From: an uncultured Bacteroidia bacterium
GTDB taxonomy: Bacteria; Bacteroidota; Bacteroidia; Bacteroidales; UBA932
Length of the DNA stretch: 64,000 nt
Direction: 5' to 3'
Assembly (NCBI GenBank): GCA_902773925.1
Contig: CACYGI010000001.1
Location: 186,001-250,000 of the forward strand
Below the pieces are notes generated by a model. It saw only the letters and a program-made list of their open reading frames with translations, searched no databases and had not been told where the DNA came from. Of this stretch, positions 63,751 to 64,000 are shown one piece after another; within the stretch, counting starts at the first letter, position 1, and each line of letters starts with the position of its first letter. The position numbers and the translations under genes were made by a program.

Positions 63751-64000
63751 TGGATATTCCATCACATATCACTGTAGCACAGTCGCTTGACTGTTTTACC
63801 GGTTCGGCGCGCACGGTTTATCTTGCATCCGTGCTGGGGCATCTTGTCCACCCGACGGTACATCTGGTGCTGGCACAGGACAAGAAAAACGCGTATTTCG
63901 CAACAAGCGACCTGTACAACTTCTTCGCCTCCGATACGGTATTCTATTTCCCTGCAAATGACGACCGTACGGGAGTCAAGGAGGCTTCCGCCAAAGTGCA
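63750..64000 (+). CDS. mfd: Transcription-repair coupling factor Mfd (N-terminal 83 residues; runs off the window)
   Basis: Open frame from GTG 63750 to the window end. The visible part (DCFTGSARTVYLASVLGHLV, AYFATSDLYNFFASDTVFYF) resembles the UvrB-like N-terminal domain of Mfd, including a hydrophobic stretch ending in the VFYFP motif. No ATG is available in frame nearby, so GTG overlapping the ruvB stop is the likely start. Identification rests on a short segment. Confidence 0.65.
   Translation, partial: MDIPSHITVAQSLDCFTGSARTVYLASVLGHLVHPTVHLVLAQDKKNAYFATSDLYNFFASDTVFYFPANDDRTGVKEASAKV

Overview
The window looks like chromosome from an anaerobic, comparatively GC-rich member of the Bacteroidales. 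Four things point there: the recurring promoter element TAnnTTTG (often with a TTTG-like box 19-22 bases upstream) and weak Shine-Dalgarno signals; an F-type ATPase operon in the order atpD-C-B-E-F-H-A-G; families typical of Bacteroidetes (DUF4271-hemD-rnpA-yidD, DUF2723/GT117, LptE-type lipoprotein, split transketolase, EF-G2-type factor, fimbrillin-like and BspA-like lipoproteins); and the oxygen-sensitive class III ribonucleotide reductase NrdDG. The species cannot be named from the sequence; other GC-rich gut Bacteroidales (for example Alistipes-like lineages) would fit.

Layout. 0-9 kb: the start of sufB, gpmI, rnr, a PnuC-family transporter, a shortened uvrC, and a fused two-domain lipid acyltransferase. 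9.2-15.8 kb: the complete ATP synthase operon. 15.8-24.3 kb: a 1021-residue GT117/DUF2723 membrane protein, yciH-DUF4271-hemD-rnpA-yidD, nrdDG with a structured leader, and tRNA-Leu(CAA). 24.3-26.7 kb: a small accessory stretch with a REP-associated tyrosine transposase (RAYT) gene flanked by two near-identical 111-base palindromic repeats, the yjdI/yjdJ pair and an AraC remnant. 26.7-37.4 kb: envelope and housekeeping genes (secG, lptE, a sigma-54 activator, a large lipoprotein, trmN6, lolD, an EF-G2-like factor, an RNase HII with an extra N-terminal domain, mrp). 37.4-46.5 kb: one long minus-strand run, sufS-sufE-sufT-folK-glyS-lepA-tktN-tktC, followed by an ECF sigma / membrane protein / Spy-like module. 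46.5-49.5 kb: ruvA, gcvH and a long-chain acyl-CoA ligase. 49.5-57.0 kb: a surface lipoprotein locus (51-residue peptide plus three large lipoproteins). 57-64 kb: mnmG-ybeY, tonB, hflX, an alpha/beta hydrolase, ruvB and the start of mfd.

Two regions stand out. At the right end there are two ParB-type parS palindromes (57065-57080 and 57465-57480, the second inside mnmG) and, 2-4 kb further on, four exact TTATCAACA DnaA-box-like sites plus near matches in AT-rich spacers. I infer an origin-proximal segment, with 61638-61873 the best oriC candidate. The 49.5-57 kb locus encodes two lipoproteins that share a fimbrillin-like N-terminal domain but carry different tips. One tip is a class I glutamine-amidotransferase/BPL_N-like fold with an apparently intact Cys-His-Glu triad, the other a BspA-like repeat plus a repetitive beta region. 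A third lipoprotein has five Big_2 repeats and a propeller-like domain. I do not recognise this combination as a described system.
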